Positions 54,530-63,364 are shown, numbered from the stretch's first letter. The stretch: DNA of 64,000 bases from Amycolatopsis vastitatis (GCF_002234595.1 NZ_NMUL01000002.1:176585-240584); one strand, 5' to 3'. A program made the numbers and translations. Notes: generated by a model from the sequence alone, not told the origin.

Positions 54530-55168
54530 ATGGTGGAGTTGCGTGGCTGGCCGTCGTTCCCCGAAGAACTTCCCGTGTTCACACCGGAAACGGCGCCGCC
54601 GGACCCGCAGTCGCTGTTCCTGGAGTGGCTGACCGAAGCCGGCGAGCACGTGCTGGCACCGCACGCCGTCACTCTGTCCACAGTGGACGCCGATGGTGCG
54701 CCCGACGCGCGCGTGGTGATCCTCAAGGACGTCGGGGCGGGCGGCTGGGCGGTCGCGACCAGCTCCGAAAGCCCCAAGGGCCGGCAGCTGCACAAGGATC
54801 CGCGCGCCGCGTTGACGTTCTTCTGGCCCGGCCGCGGCCGCCAGGTCCGGCTGCGCGGCCCGGTCTCCCCCGCCGCGCCCGAGGTGTCCGCGGCGGACTT
54901 CCTGGCCCGGCCGACGGCGTCCCGCGTGGAGGCGTTCATCGGGCACCAGTCCCAGGTGCTGCACGATCCCGCGGACCTCGACGCGGCGGCCGCGGAAGCG
55001 GAACGCTGGGTCGAAGAGAACCCGGACGTGGCCCCGGAAACATGGACGCGGTACCTCGTCGACCCGGACGAGGTCGAGTTCTGGCAGGCGAGCCACGACC
55101 GGCGGCACGTGCGGCTGCGGTACCGGAAGTCCGGCGGCGAGTGGGTCCGCGAGCGCCTCTGGCCGTGA
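54530..55168 (+). CDS. pdxH: Pyridoxamine 5'-phosphate oxidase-family protein
   Basis: 212 residues. The FMN barrel shows ARVVILKDVGAGGWAVATSS, SPKGRQLHKDPRAALTFFW and the C-terminal RYLVDPDEVEFWQ and RYRKSGGEWVRERLWP, the PdxH signature including the C-terminal RxxxxxxxxW. It oxidises PNP/PMP to PLP with FMN. Length is that of PdxH. Confidence 0.88.
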   Translation: MVELRGWPSFPEELPVFTPETAPPDPQSLFLEWLTEAGEHVLAPHAVTLSTVDADGAPDARVVILKDVGAGGWAVATSSESPKGRQLHKDPRAALTFFWPGRGRQVRLRGPVSPAAPEVSAADFLARPTASRVEAFIGHQSQVLHDPADLDAAAAEAERWVEENPDVAPETWTRYLVDPDEVEFWQASHDRRHVRLRYRKSGGEWVRERLWP

Positions 55169-55223
55169 CGGTCCCCGTTCGGGGGTATGCGGGTTCCGCG
55201 CCGGTGTGCGCATGATGCACCCC

Positions 55224-56621
55224 ATGCGCAGGAAGATGCTGACCGCCGGGCTGGTCCTGGCGCTGACCGCCGCACTCGGGGGTGTGGCCGCGGCCGACGC
55301 GCGTCCTGGGGGACGACCGAAGCTGACGGACCCGCATCCGTGCCCCGGACAACCGGGCTTCACGTGCTCGATCCTGACCGTGCCGCTCGACCACACCGGC
55401 CGGGTGCCGGGCACGCTCGACCTGCCGGTGGCGACCGCGGACAACGTGACCGCGCCCAAGGGCGTGCTGCTGTTCCTCACCGGCGGGCCCGGGCAGGGCG
55501 GCGTCGGGACGATCACGCGGATCGCCACGCAACGGCTGCCGGAAGTCGCGAAGGACTACCAGTTCGTCATGCTCGACCAGCGCGGCACCGGACCGTCGGG
55601 TGCGTTGCAGTGTCCCGGCCTGCAGGCGCAGATGGGCAGTTCGGACATCGCGACGCCGTCACCCGATGCGGTGAAGGAATGCGCGCGCATCCTCGGCGAC
55701 ACGGCACCGCTGTATTCGACCGACCAGACCGTGGCGGACTTCGACCGGCTCCGGCAGGCGCTGGGCGTGCCGAAGATGGTGGTCGACGGCGTCTCGTACG
55801 GCTCGTTCACGGCGGCGCGGTACGCGATCGCGCACCCGCGCAACGTCAGCAAGGTCGTCCTCGACTCGGTGCTGCCGCACCACGCAACAGCGTCGGCTTC
55901 GCTCTACCTGACCGGGTTGACCGCCGAGGCGCGCGTGCTGCGCGCGGCCTGCGCGGTGGCTCCGGCCTGCGGCTACGACCCGGCCGAGGACCTGGCCTGG
56001 GTGGTGCGCCACCGCAGCACGGCCGACGGGGTGCGGATTTTCGACACGATCGTGTCGTACGAGTTCGTCGACCCGACCTACCGCGCCCCGGCGGGGGGCG
56101 ATATCATCGGCGCCCTCCACGAAGCCCGCGGCGGCTCGCCGGCTCATCTGGACGAGCTGCTGGAGGCGTACAAGTCCGGCGGCGACGACCCGGCGTCGTT
56201 CAGCTCCGGCCTCCACGCGGCGACGCTGTGCGCGGACCAGCGCTTCCCGTGGGGCTCCCCGGCCACCCCGCTCCCGCTCCGGCAACCACTGCTGTCCCTG
56301 GCCGCGCGCACGCTGCCGGCGAGCGCGACCTGGCCGTATACGACGGAAGTCGCGACGCAGCAGGGGTTCATCCAGAGCTGTCTCCCGTGGCCTGCGGAAC
56401 GCCCCGGCTCGAACCCGGCCGGACCGCTGCCGGACGTCCCGGTGCTGCTCCTCAACGGCGACCACGACCTTTCGACGCCGTTGGAGTGGGCGCGGGAGGA
56501 AGCGGCGCAGGCCCCGCGCGGCAAGCTCGTGATCGTGCCGGGCGCGTCGCACTCGATCCAGAACCGCGAACGCGGCCACGCGGGACGGGACGCGGTGATC
56601 AGCTTCCTGGGGTCCACGTGA
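55224..56621 (+). CDS. Secreted alpha/beta hydrolase (tripeptidyl aminopeptidase type)
   Basis: 465 residues from ATG 55224 (GTG 55206 and ATG 55212/55215 are alternatives). Signal peptide MRRKMLTAGLVLALTAALG ends near AAADA. TAP-like hydrolase: GGPGQGG oxyanion motif, VMLDQRGTGPSG, nucleophile Ser in VDGVSYGSFTAARYA, acid in LLLNGDHDLSTPLEWA and His in PGASHSIQNR. It probably trims peptides outside the cell. Its end overlaps the convergent P450 gene by 23 bp. Confidence 0.87.
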   Translation: MRRKMLTAGLVLALTAALGGVAAADARPGGRPKLTDPHPCPGQPGFTCSILTVPLDHTGRVPGTLDLPVATADNVTAPKGVLLFLTGGPGQGGVGTITRIATQRLPEVAKDYQFVMLDQRGTGPSGALQCPGLQAQMGSSDIATPSPDAVKECARILGDTAPLYSTDQTVADFDRLRQALGVPKMVVDGVSYGSFTAARYAIAHPRNVSKVVLDSVLPHHATASASLYLTGLTAEARVLRAACAVAPACGYDPAEDLAWVVRHRSTADGVRIFDTIVSYEFVDPTYRAPAGGDIIGALHEARGGSPAHLDELLEAYKSGGDDPASFSSGLHAATLCADQRFPWGSPATPLPLRQPLLSLAARTLPASATWPYTTEVATQQGFIQSCLPWPAERPGSNPAGPLPDVPVLLLNGDHDLSTPLEWAREEAAQAPRGKLVIVPGASHSIQNRERGHAGRDAVISFLGST

Positions 56622-57816
56622 CCGGCAGGGCGTGGACGCCGTAGATGTTCATGTCGGTCCGCAGCTTCACTTCCTCGGCCGGGATCGCCAGCGCCAACGT
56701 CGGGAAGCGGCGCAGCAGGCCGCCGAACCCGGCGCGCATTTCGATGCGGGCCAGCTGCTGCCCGAGGCACTGGTGGACGCCGTGGCCGAAGGACAGCAGG
56801 CCGCGGGCGTTGCGGCGGATGTCGAGCGTGTCCGGGTTGTCGAAGCGCCGGGGGTCGTGGTTGGCCGCGAGCAGCGAGACGACAACGGTCGAGCCCTTGG
56901 CGATCGTCTCGCCGCCGAGTTCGAGGTCTTCCGTGGCGTAGCGGAAGAAGATGTCGGCGACGGACAGGTAGCGCAGCAGTTCTTCCACGGCCCCGGGCAG
57001 CAGTTCCGGGTCGGCGTGCAGTTCGGCGGTCTGCCCGGGGTTCTCCAGCAGCGCGAAGGTGCCCAGCGCCAGCATGTTGGCGGTGGTTTCGTGGCCCGCG
57101 AGCAGCAGCAGGAAGGCGGCGCCGGTCAGTTCCTCGATGGTCAGGTCGTGGTGGCGGGCGAGGTCGGACAGGATGTCCTCGCCCGGCTCGGCACGCTTGC
57201 TCGTGACCAGCTCGGAGAGGTACGTGTTGAGCGCGATGTACGCGCCCATCTTCTCCTCGAGCGCCTGCTCCCTGACCATGAACTGGGCCGAGTCGGCCTG
57301 GAACTTCTCCCGGTCCGCGTACGGGACGCCGAGCAGCTCGCAGATCACCAGCGAGGGCACCGGCAGCGCGAACTCCTTGACCAGGTCGACCGGCGGCACC
57401 AGCCGCGCCAGGTGGTCCAGCTGCCGCTCGACGACGTCGGCGATGTGCTCTTCGAGCTGCTTCATCCGCTTCACGGTGAAGGCGCCGGTGAGCCTGCGCC
57501 GCAGCCGGGTGTGGTCCGGCGGGTCCATGGCGATGAACATGCCCGGGAGCTGCGGCGACGGCTCGGTGGCGGCGGGCATGCCCGTCTCGTACGGGACGTG
57601 GATGACGTCGAGGTCCAGGCGGGAGCTGAACCGCGTGTCGGCCATCAGCTGCCGGACCTCTTCGTAGCCGGTGACGAGCCAGCCCTCGTGACCGTCGGGG
57701 AAGACCAGCGGGCTGACCGGGCGAGCGTCGCGCAGGCGGCTGAGCTCGCTCGGCGGGTCGAAGGGGCCCGCGTCGCGTTCCATGGGGAGTCCGTGCGGGA
57801 CGTCGACCTGGGTCAT
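56599..57816 (-). CDS. Cytochrome P450
   Basis: 405 residues from ATG 57816 (AAAGGAAC upstream). I-helix LAGHETTANML, ExxR in EELLRYL, heme ligand Cys350 in FGHGVHQCLGQQLAR. Class I soluble type (CYP105/107-like). Substrate unknown; it may hydroxylate a secondary metabolite. Three direct heptamers in its promoter (57863-57891) suggest control by the adjacent SARP regulator. The FprA-type reductase at 41858 could feed it. Confidence 0.93.
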   Translation of the reverse strand: MTQVDVPHGLPMERDAGPFDPPSELSRLRDARPVSPLVFPDGHEGWLVTGYEEVRQLMADTRFSSRLDLDVIHVPYETGMPAATEPSPQLPGMFIAMDPPDHTRLRRRLTGAFTVKRMKQLEEHIADVVERQLDHLARLVPPVDLVKEFALPVPSLVICELLGVPYADREKFQADSAQFMVREQALEEKMGAYIALNTYLSELVTSKRAEPGEDILSDLARHHDLTIEELTGAAFLLLLAGHETTANMLALGTFALLENPGQTAELHADPELLPGAVEELLRYLSVADIFFRYATEDLELGGETIAKGSTVVVSLLAANHDPRRFDNPDTLDIRRNARGLLSFGHGVHQCLGQQLARIEMRAGFGGLLRRFPTLALAIPAEEVKLRTDMNIYGVHALPVTWTPGS

Positions 57817-57862
57817 CGCTGTTCCTTTCGTGGTGGCTGTGCCGATCACGATCACCGGGGCG

Positions 57863-57891
57863 GCTGACATGGCGCTGACACGCCTCGGACA
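57863..57891. promoter_or_regulatory. SARP-type direct heptamer repeats upstream of the P450 gene
   Basis: GCTGACA (57863-57869), GCTGACA (57874-57880) and TCGGACA (57885-57891) are separated by 4 bp each, i.e. 11-bp steps. On the P450 strand they read TGTCCGA, TGTCAGC, TGTCAGC. They end 46 bp before the P450 start. Confidence 0.7.
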
Positions 57892-57917
57892 CCACCGGCC
57901 GTGGCAAGATCGGCCGC

Positions 57918-60900
57918 GTGCAGATCGGGATCCTGGGGCCCTTCGAAGTGCGCGCGGACGACGGCGGGCTCGCCGACGTGCCCGGCGCCCGGTTGCGAGG
58001 CCTGCTGGCCGCCCTCGCACTCGAACCGGGGCACGTGGTCCCGAAGGCGACGCTCGTCGACTGGATCTGGGGCGAACGTCCGCCCGCCGAAGCGGCGAAC
58101 GCCTTGCAGCGCTTGGTTTCCCGGCTGCGGAAGGCACTGCCGGAAGGGTCGGTCGAAGGCAACTCGACCGGCTACCGGCTGGTGGTCGCCCCCGACGCCG
58201 TCGACGCCGCGCGGTTCGAACGGCTGCTCGTCCAGGCCCGCAAGGACGACGATCCCCGCGGGCTGCGTGACGCGCTGGCCCTGTGGCGGGGCGCGGCGAT
58301 GCAGGACATCGACCTGCCGGAGAGCCCGGCGTTCGCCGCGGCGGTCACCCGGCTCGAGGGACTGCGCCTGGCGGCGCTGGAAGACCGGTTCGACGCGGAG
58401 GTCCGGCTCGGCCGCGGTGCGAACCTGGTCACGGAACTCACCGACCTGGTGGCCGCCCACCCGATGCGGGAACGGCTCGTCGCCGCGTTGATGCGGGCGC
58501 TCGTCGCGACCGGGCGCGACACCGAGGCGCTGCTCGTGTACGAGCGCACGCGGGAAACCCTGGCCGACACGCTGGGCGTCGACCCGTCACCCGAGCTGTC
58601 CGAGCTGCACGTCGCGCTGCTGCGAGGCGAGCTGGGACGGCGTGAGGAGCACCGCAAGACCAACCTGCGGGCCGAGCTGACCAGCTACGTCGGCAAGGAG
58701 TCCGACGTCACCACGGTCCGCGAGCTCGTCGCCGGGCACCGGCTGACCACCCTGATCGGGCCCGGTGGGTCGGGAAAGACCAGGCTGGCCACGGAAACCG
58801 CCCGCACGCTGCTCGGTGACCTGCCGGACGGCGCCTGGGTCGTCGAACTCGCGCCCCTCGGCGCCGAGGGGGACGCCGCCCAAGCGACGCTCTCCGCGCT
58901 CGGCCTGCGGGATTCCCTGATCGGCGACGGAACGGACGCCGAGCCGACGGACCGGGTCGTCGCCGCGCTCCGCGAGCGGGAGACGCTGCTGGTCCTGGAC
59001 AACTGCGAGCACGTGATCGAGTCCGCGGCGGAGTTCGCCCACCGCGTGCTCGGCGAGTGCCGTCGGCTGCGCGTCCTCGCGACGAGCCGGGAGCCCCTCG
59101 GCATCACCGGCGAGGCGCTGTGGCCGGTCGCCCCGCTGGCCCTGCCCGGGGCGGACGCCGACCCCGCCGAGATCGAGGCCGCTCCGGCGGTCCGGCTGCT
59201 GCGAGACCGGGCCGGCGCGGTGCGCAAGGACCTCGCGACCGACGCTCCCACGTCGTCGACGCTGGCGCGGATCTGCCGGGCACTGGACGGGATGCCACTG
59301 GCCATCGAGCTGGCGGCGGCCCGGCTGCGCACCATGTCCCTCGACCAGCTCGCCCACCGGCTCGACGACCGGTTCCGCCTGCTGACCGGCGGAAGCCGCA
59401 CCGCGCTGCCGCGGCACCGGACCCTGCGCGCGGTGATCGACTGGAGCTGGGAACTGCTCACCGACGACGAACGGACCGTGCTGCGCCGGCTCTCGGTGTT
59501 CTCCGGGGGAGCGAGCCTGGAAGCCGCCGAACGGGTCTGCGCCGGCGACGCGGTCGAAGACGTGCTCACGGCGTTGACCGAGAAATCGCTGGTCGTCACG
59601 GACGGCGAAGAGGCGCCGCGCTATCGGATGCTCGGCACGATCAAGGAGTACGCGGAGCAGCGGCTCGCGGAGGCGGAAGAGACGGATTCGACGCGGCGAG
59701 CGCACTTCGCGTACTTCACCGAACTCGCCGAAACCGCCGAGCCGCACCTTCGCCGTGCCGAGCAGCTGGAATGGCTCGCCACGCTCGAAGCCGAGCACGA
59801 CAACATCGCCGCTGCCATGCGCGGCGCGCTCGCGGCAGGCGACGCGCAGGCGGCGATGCGGCTAGCGGCGGGCGCCGGCTGGTACTGGTGGCTGAGCGGG
59901 CACAAGTCCGAAGGCATGGAGCTGCTCACCACGGCCACCCGCACGCCCGGCGAAGTCACCGACGAGCTCCGGGCGACGGTGTACGCCATCATCTCGATGT
60001 TCGTGAACTCCGGGCCGGGCGACGAACACCAATCGGCGGAGTGGATCCACAAGGCGTACCGCTTCAGCCGGAACGTCGAGGGCGGGCACCCGGGGCTGGG
60101 GCTCGTCGTCGCGATGGAACGCCTGCTGCAGGAACCGGAAGCGGCGTTGACGGCCTTCGAACCGGCGCTGGACGACGGGGATCCCTGGGTGCGCGCCCTG
60201 GCCCGGCTGCAGCTCGGCAAGATGCGTGTCCTGTTCGGCCAGGGCGGGCGCGAGGCCGAGGAGCACCTCGAGACGGCGCTGGCCGAGTTCCGCGCGATCG
60301 GCGAACGCTTCGGCATCTCGTTCGCGCTCGCCGAGCTGGCCGATCTGGCCGCCGCACGCGGGGAGTTCGCCGCCGCGTGCGAGCACCTGGAACAGGCGAT
60401 CGCGGCCGTCGCCGAAATCGGCGCTGTCGACGACGTGATCCGGATGCGGTCGCGCCAGGCGCAGCATTACCGGTTGCTGGGCGACAAGGACGCCGGCGCG
60501 GCCGCCATCGCCGAAGCGGGGCGTCGCGCGGAAGGCGTCACTTGGCCGGGCACGCTGGCCGTGCTGGCCCTGGCAAAGGCGGAACTCGCCCGCTGGGACG
60601 GCGACGCCGGGGAAGCACGCCGGCAAATCGAGGTGTTGAAAGCCGTGCTGGGCGACGAAGCGGAGCAGCCGCACCTCCGCACGACCACCCTCGTCCTGCT
60701 GGGCTACCTCGCCGAAGACCTCGACGAGGCCCGTGAACTCCGTGCGGCGGCCTGCGAGGCGGCGGCCGAGGCGGGACACGCCGCCATGATCGCGGACGCC
60801 CTGATCGGCGTCGCGGACTTCGCGTTGCGCCAGGAGGAATACGAGCAAGCCGCGCGGCTGCTCGCGGCGAGCGCCGGCTTGCGCGGCCTGCCGGATCTGT

Positions 60901-61031
60901 CCAAACCGGACGCTGCGCGGATCGAGGAAGCCGCCCGGCGTCACCTCGGTGACACAGGGTTCACCGAGGTGACGCGGGAGGGGACGCGGGCGAGCTGGCG
61001 CGAGCTGGTCGCGGTCACGCTCGCTTCTTGA
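57918..61031 (+). CDS. AfsR/SARP-family regulator with NB-ARC and TPR regions
   Basis: 1037 residues, GTG start. N-terminal OmpR-like winged helix (MQIGILGPFEVRADDGG, RLRGLLAALALEPGHVV) plus bacterial transcriptional activation domain (to about 250) make a SARP module. An ATPase follows: Walker A GPGGSGKT (281-288), Walker B LLVLDNCEHV near 360, an RRLSVFSGG-type helix. The remainder is helical repeats (TPR-like). AfsR-type activators turn on secondary metabolism or transport. Divergent P450 and convergent exporter are its likely targets. Confidence 0.93.
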   Translation: MQIGILGPFEVRADDGGLADVPGARLRGLLAALALEPGHVVPKATLVDWIWGERPPAEAANALQRLVSRLRKALPEGSVEGNSTGYRLVVAPDAVDAARFERLLVQARKDDDPRGLRDALALWRGAAMQDIDLPESPAFAAAVTRLEGLRLAALEDRFDAEVRLGRGANLVTELTDLVAAHPMRERLVAALMRALVATGRDTEALLVYERTRETLADTLGVDPSPELSELHVALLRGELGRREEHRKTNLRAELTSYVGKESDVTTVRELVAGHRLTTLIGPGGSGKTRLATETARTLLGDLPDGAWVVELAPLGAEGDAAQATLSALGLRDSLIGDGTDAEPTDRVVAALRERETLLVLDNCEHVIESAAEFAHRVLGECRRLRVLATSREPLGITGEALWPVAPLALPGADADPAEIEAAPAVRLLRDRAGAVRKDLATDAPTSSTLARICRALDGMPLAIELAAARLRTMSLDQLAHRLDDRFRLLTGGSRTALPRHRTLRAVIDWSWELLTDDERTVLRRLSVFSGGASLEAAERVCAGDAVEDVLTALTEKSLVVTDGEEAPRYRMLGTIKEYAEQRLAEAEETDSTRRAHFAYFTELAETAEPHLRRAEQLEWLATLEAEHDNIAAAMRGALAAGDAQAAMRLAAGAGWYWWLSGHKSEGMELLTTATRTPGEVTDELRATVYAIISMFVNSGPGDEHQSAEWIHKAYRFSRNVEGGHPGLGLVVAMERLLQEPEAALTAFEPALDDGDPWVRALARLQLGKMRVLFGQGGREAEEHLETALAEFRAIGERFGISFALAELADLAAARGEFAAACEHLEQAIAAVAEIGAVDDVIRMRSRQAQHYRLLGDKDAGAAAIAEAGRRAEGVTWPGTLAVLALAKAELARWDGDAGEARRQIEVLKAVLGDEAEQPHLRTTTLVLLGYLAEDLDEARELRAAACEAAAEAGHAAMIADALIGVADFALRQEEYEQAARLLAASAGLRGLPDLSKPDAARIEEAARRHLGDTGFTEVTREGTRASWRELVAVTLAS

Positions 61032-61758
61032 ACGTGGCGGACGACCACAGGTAGCCGACGACGGCGATGCCGACGCACCAAGCGACCGCGGTGATCGCGT
61101 AGCCGGTGGACGGGGTGCCGTTGAGCAGCCCGCGCACGGTTTCGATGATGGGCGTGAACGGCTGGTACTCCGCGAACTGCCGGAGGCCCTGCCCCATCTT
61201 GTCGGCCGGGGCGATCGCGCTGCTGAAGAACGGCAGCATGACCAGCGGCACGGTGGCGAGCCCCGCCGTTTCGACGGATTTCGCCGCCAGTCCCAAGGCG
61301 ATCGTCAGCCAGCCGGCCGCGAAGGCGAGCAGGACGACGATGCCGGCCACGCCGAGCCAGTCGAGGAAGCCCGCCGACGGGCTGAACCCCAGCAGGAAGG
61401 CCACGCCGACGAGAGCCGCGATGGCGACCAGGTTGGTCAGCACGCTGGCGACGACGTGCCCCGTCAGCACCGCGCCGCGGGAGACGTCCATGACCTTGAA
61501 GCGGTTGATGATGCCCTTGGTCATGTCGGAGTTCACCGAGGTCGCGGTGGCGCCCAGGCCGTAGCAGACGGCCAGCAGCATCAGGCCCGGCGTCGCGTAG
61601 TCGACGTAGTCGACACCGACGTCGAAAGCGTCCCCGAGCATGTACACGAACATCAGCATGATCACGATCGGCATCAGGACCGCGTTGAACACCGACGTCG
61701 GGTTTCGGGCGATGTGCTTGAAGTTGCGCCGCAGCATCACGATCGAGGGAGACTTCAT
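61015..61758 (-). CDS. ABC-2 exporter permease (DrrB-like)
   Basis: 247 residues, six hydrophobic segments. RRNFKHIARNPTSVFNAVLMP at the N-terminus and MTKGIINRFKVMDVSRGAVLTGHV are DrrB features; PFFSSAIAPADKMGQGLRQFAEYQPFTPI is the late loop. It exports drugs or metabolites with its ATPase. Its end overlaps the regulator gene by 17 bp (convergent); its start overlaps the ATPase by ATGA. Confidence 0.9.
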   Translation of the reverse strand: MKSPSIVMLRRNFKHIARNPTSVFNAVLMPIVIMLMFVYMLGDAFDVGVDYVDYATPGLMLLAVCYGLGATATSVNSDMTKGIINRFKVMDVSRGAVLTGHVVASVLTNLVAIAALVGVAFLLGFSPSAGFLDWLGVAGIVVLLAFAAGWLTIALGLAAKSVETAGLATVPLVMLPFFSSAIAPADKMGQGLRQFAEYQPFTPIIETVRGLLNGTPSTGYAITAVAWCVGIAVVGYLWSSATFKKRA

Positions 61759-62690
61759 TTCGCGAGCACCTCCGTGGTGTGGCCCGTGAGGGCGAGGAAA
61801 ACGTCGTCGAGGTCGGGGGTGTGGACGGAAAGTTCGCCGGCGGTGATCGAGTACTCGTCGAGCCGGTCGAGCAGCGTCCGCAGGGATTTCGTGCCGCCGT
61901 CACCGGGAACGCGCAGGACCATCGCCTCGTCGTCCCGGGTGGAGTCGGTGAGGACGCGCGCGGCGGCGTCGAGGTCGGCGGCGGTGGTGAAACGGAGCCG
62001 GACGTGGGTGCCGGGAATCCGGCGCTTGAGCTCGTCAGGAGTGCCCTGGGCGACCAGGCGGCCGTGGTCGAGGACCGCGATCCGGTCGGCGAGCTGGTCG
62101 GCTTCCTCGAGGTACTGGGTGGTGAGAAAGATGGTCACCCCGTCGGCGACGAGCTCGCGGATGATCGACCACATGGTGCGGCGGCTGCGCGGGTCGAGGC
62201 CCGTGGTCGGCTCGTCGAGGAAGATGATCCGCGGGTTGCCGACGAGGGTCATGGCCAGGTCGAGCTTCCGGCGCATCCCACCGGAGTAGGTCGACGCGGG
62301 TTTCCGCGCCGACTCCGTCAGCTCGAAGCGTTCCAGCAGCTCGGCGACGGTCTGTTTGCCGGCGGCGCCCCGGTGGAGGTCCACCATGAGCTGCAGGTTC
62401 TCCTGCCCGGTGAGCAGTTCGTCGACGGCCGCGAACTGCCCGGTGACGCCGATCGCCGCCCGGACCGCCTTGGCCTCGGTGGCGACGTCATGCCCGGCGA
62501 CGCGAACGGTCCCGCCGTCGGCGCCGACCAGCGTGGTCAGAACGTTCACGGTGGTGGTCTTGCCGGCCCCGTTCGGGCCGAGCAGGGAGAAGACGCTGCC
62601 CGCACGAACATCGAGATCGATGCCGTCGAGCACGACTTTGTCTTGGTAGGCCTTCCGCAACCCGGAAGCCATGATCGCCAGGTCTGTCAT
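61755..62690 (-). CDS. ABC exporter ATP-binding protein (DrrA-like)
   Basis: 311 residues from ATG 62690. Walker A GPNGAGKTTTVNVL, signature TYSGGMRRKLDLAMTL, Walker B IIFLDEPTTGLD, H-loop LTTQYLEEADQL, and the long DrrA C-terminal domain (LKRRIPGTHVRLRFTT, VHTPDLDDVFLALTG). It drives antibiotic-type export. The 22-bp leader has no clear ribosome site and may be leaderless. Three heptamers precede it. Confidence 0.92.
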   Translation of the reverse strand: MTDLAIMASGLRKAYQDKVVLDGIDLDVRAGSVFSLLGPNGAGKTTTVNVLTTLVGADGGTVRVAGHDVATEAKAVRAAIGVTGQFAAVDELLTGQENLQLMVDLHRGAAGKQTVAELLERFELTESARKPASTYSGGMRRKLDLAMTLVGNPRIIFLDEPTTGLDPRSRRTMWSIIRELVADGVTIFLTTQYLEEADQLADRIAVLDHGRLVAQGTPDELKRRIPGTHVRLRFTTAADLDAAARVLTDSTRDDEAMVLRVPGDGGTKSLRTLLDRLDEYSITAGELSVHTPDLDDVFLALTGHTTEVLAK

Positions 62691-62710
62691 GGGAGCCACT
62701 GTGATCAGCG

Positions 62711-62741
62711 GTCCTGACACCGACCTGACCCTGACCTGACA
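62711..62741. promoter_or_regulatory. SARP-type direct heptamer repeats upstream of the exporter genes
   Basis: CCTGACA (62713-62719), CCTGACC (62724-62730), CCTGACA (62735-62741) lie at exact 11-bp steps with 4-bp spacers; on the exporter strand TGTCAGG, GGTCAGG, TGTCAGG. A further CCTGACG is at 62747-62753 (12 bp on). They end 22 bp before the DrrA-like start. Confidence 0.72.
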
Positions 62742-62766
62742 CGGTCCCTGACGCCGGACGCGAAAC

Positions 62767-62793
62767 GGCCCGCACCCTGAGCGGGTACGGGCC
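62767..62793 (-). terminator. Hairpin after the tRNA-Ala 3' end
   Basis: GGCCCG-c-ACCC (62767-62777) pairs with GGGT-a-CGGGCC (62783-62793) around a 5-base loop, 11 bases past the tRNA fragment. It looks like the original tRNA terminator. Confidence 0.55.
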
Positions 62794-62803
62794 ATTCGAC
62801 GTG

Positions 62804-62847
62804 TGGAGCTGAGGGGAATCGAACCCCTGACCCCCGCCTTGCAAAGG
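62804..62847 (-). other. Orphan 3' half of tRNA-Ala(TGC), probable attachment site
   Basis: Read on the minus strand, the sequence runs from CCTTTGCAAGG (anticodon loop, TGC) through the T-arm TTCGATT loop to the acceptor CAGCTCC-A. Bases to the right of 62847 do not continue into an anticodon stem, D-arm or 5' acceptor. This is the state left at one end when an element integrates into the 3' end of a tRNA gene. CCA is not encoded. Confidence 0.75.
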
Positions 62848-62900
62848 TGCGAACACATCCTGATCTTGACCAGCGGAACTAGCATCCCCTGGTCAGCGGC

Positions 62901-62976
62901 CTACACCGTCCGTCGTTCCCCGCTGTTCCCCGCGCGCTCCCCCAGCAACGGGCACGCGAGGGGCACGCAAGGGCAC
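62901..62976 (-). pseudogene. Possible integrase C-terminal remnant
   Basis: On the minus strand, in frame before TAG at 62901-62903, a stretch reads VPLACPLLGERAGNSGERRTV. This looks like the basic tail of actinobacterial tyrosine integrases, whose genes often stop next to the att site. Upstream the frame runs into a large hairpin (62977-63027) and no catalytic part is found. Weak but well-placed evidence. Confidence 0.35.
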
Positions 62977-63027
62977 AAGAGGCTGGAACACGGGGTTGTG
63001 GCCGACGCCCCCGTGTTCCAGCCTCTT
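62977..63027 (+). terminator. Long terminator hairpin
   Basis: A perfect 19-bp stem (62977-62995 with 63009-63027) with a 13-base loop, followed by T bases on the + strand. No + strand gene is seen before it. Confidence 0.65.
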
Positions 63028-63364
63028 TTCCCTGCCCAGTGACTACTGAGACATACCGTTAGTGTGGGAGAAAAGCAGCTATCGAAGGTGTCACTCCCCT
63101 GGCACTCCTAAAACCGCAGGTCAGTTCCGGTGAAGGGACAGAGTGACAGGTGTGACAGCCTCGACACAGTGCAGGTGTCACGCCGAGCCGTGGCAGTCTC
63201 CGCAGGTGGCCCCGGCTTTGAAACGTGCTATAACGCGCCGACCGGCGTGTCATCCCCCGAATTCCGACCGTCTTGGATGCAGCCATGTCCAGAAAGGGTG
63301 CATCCATTGAGTTGGGTAGGCCGTCAGATGTCACATTCCGTAGCACGCCGTCGACTATGGAGGT
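63028..63364. other. Non-coding stretch
   Basis: No convincing gene is seen in these 337 bases. The base composition is lower in GC than most of the window. Short repeats of GTGACAGGTGTGACAG type occur near 63140-63155 and a related AGGTGTCAC near 63173. They may be operator elements of a mobile-element regulator; nothing firmer can be said. Confidence 0.4.

Noticed and set aside
62803..63042. 79-codon + frame beginning MELRGIEPLTPALQ
   Set aside because: This is read-through of the tRNA-Ala fragment, a common false gene call.
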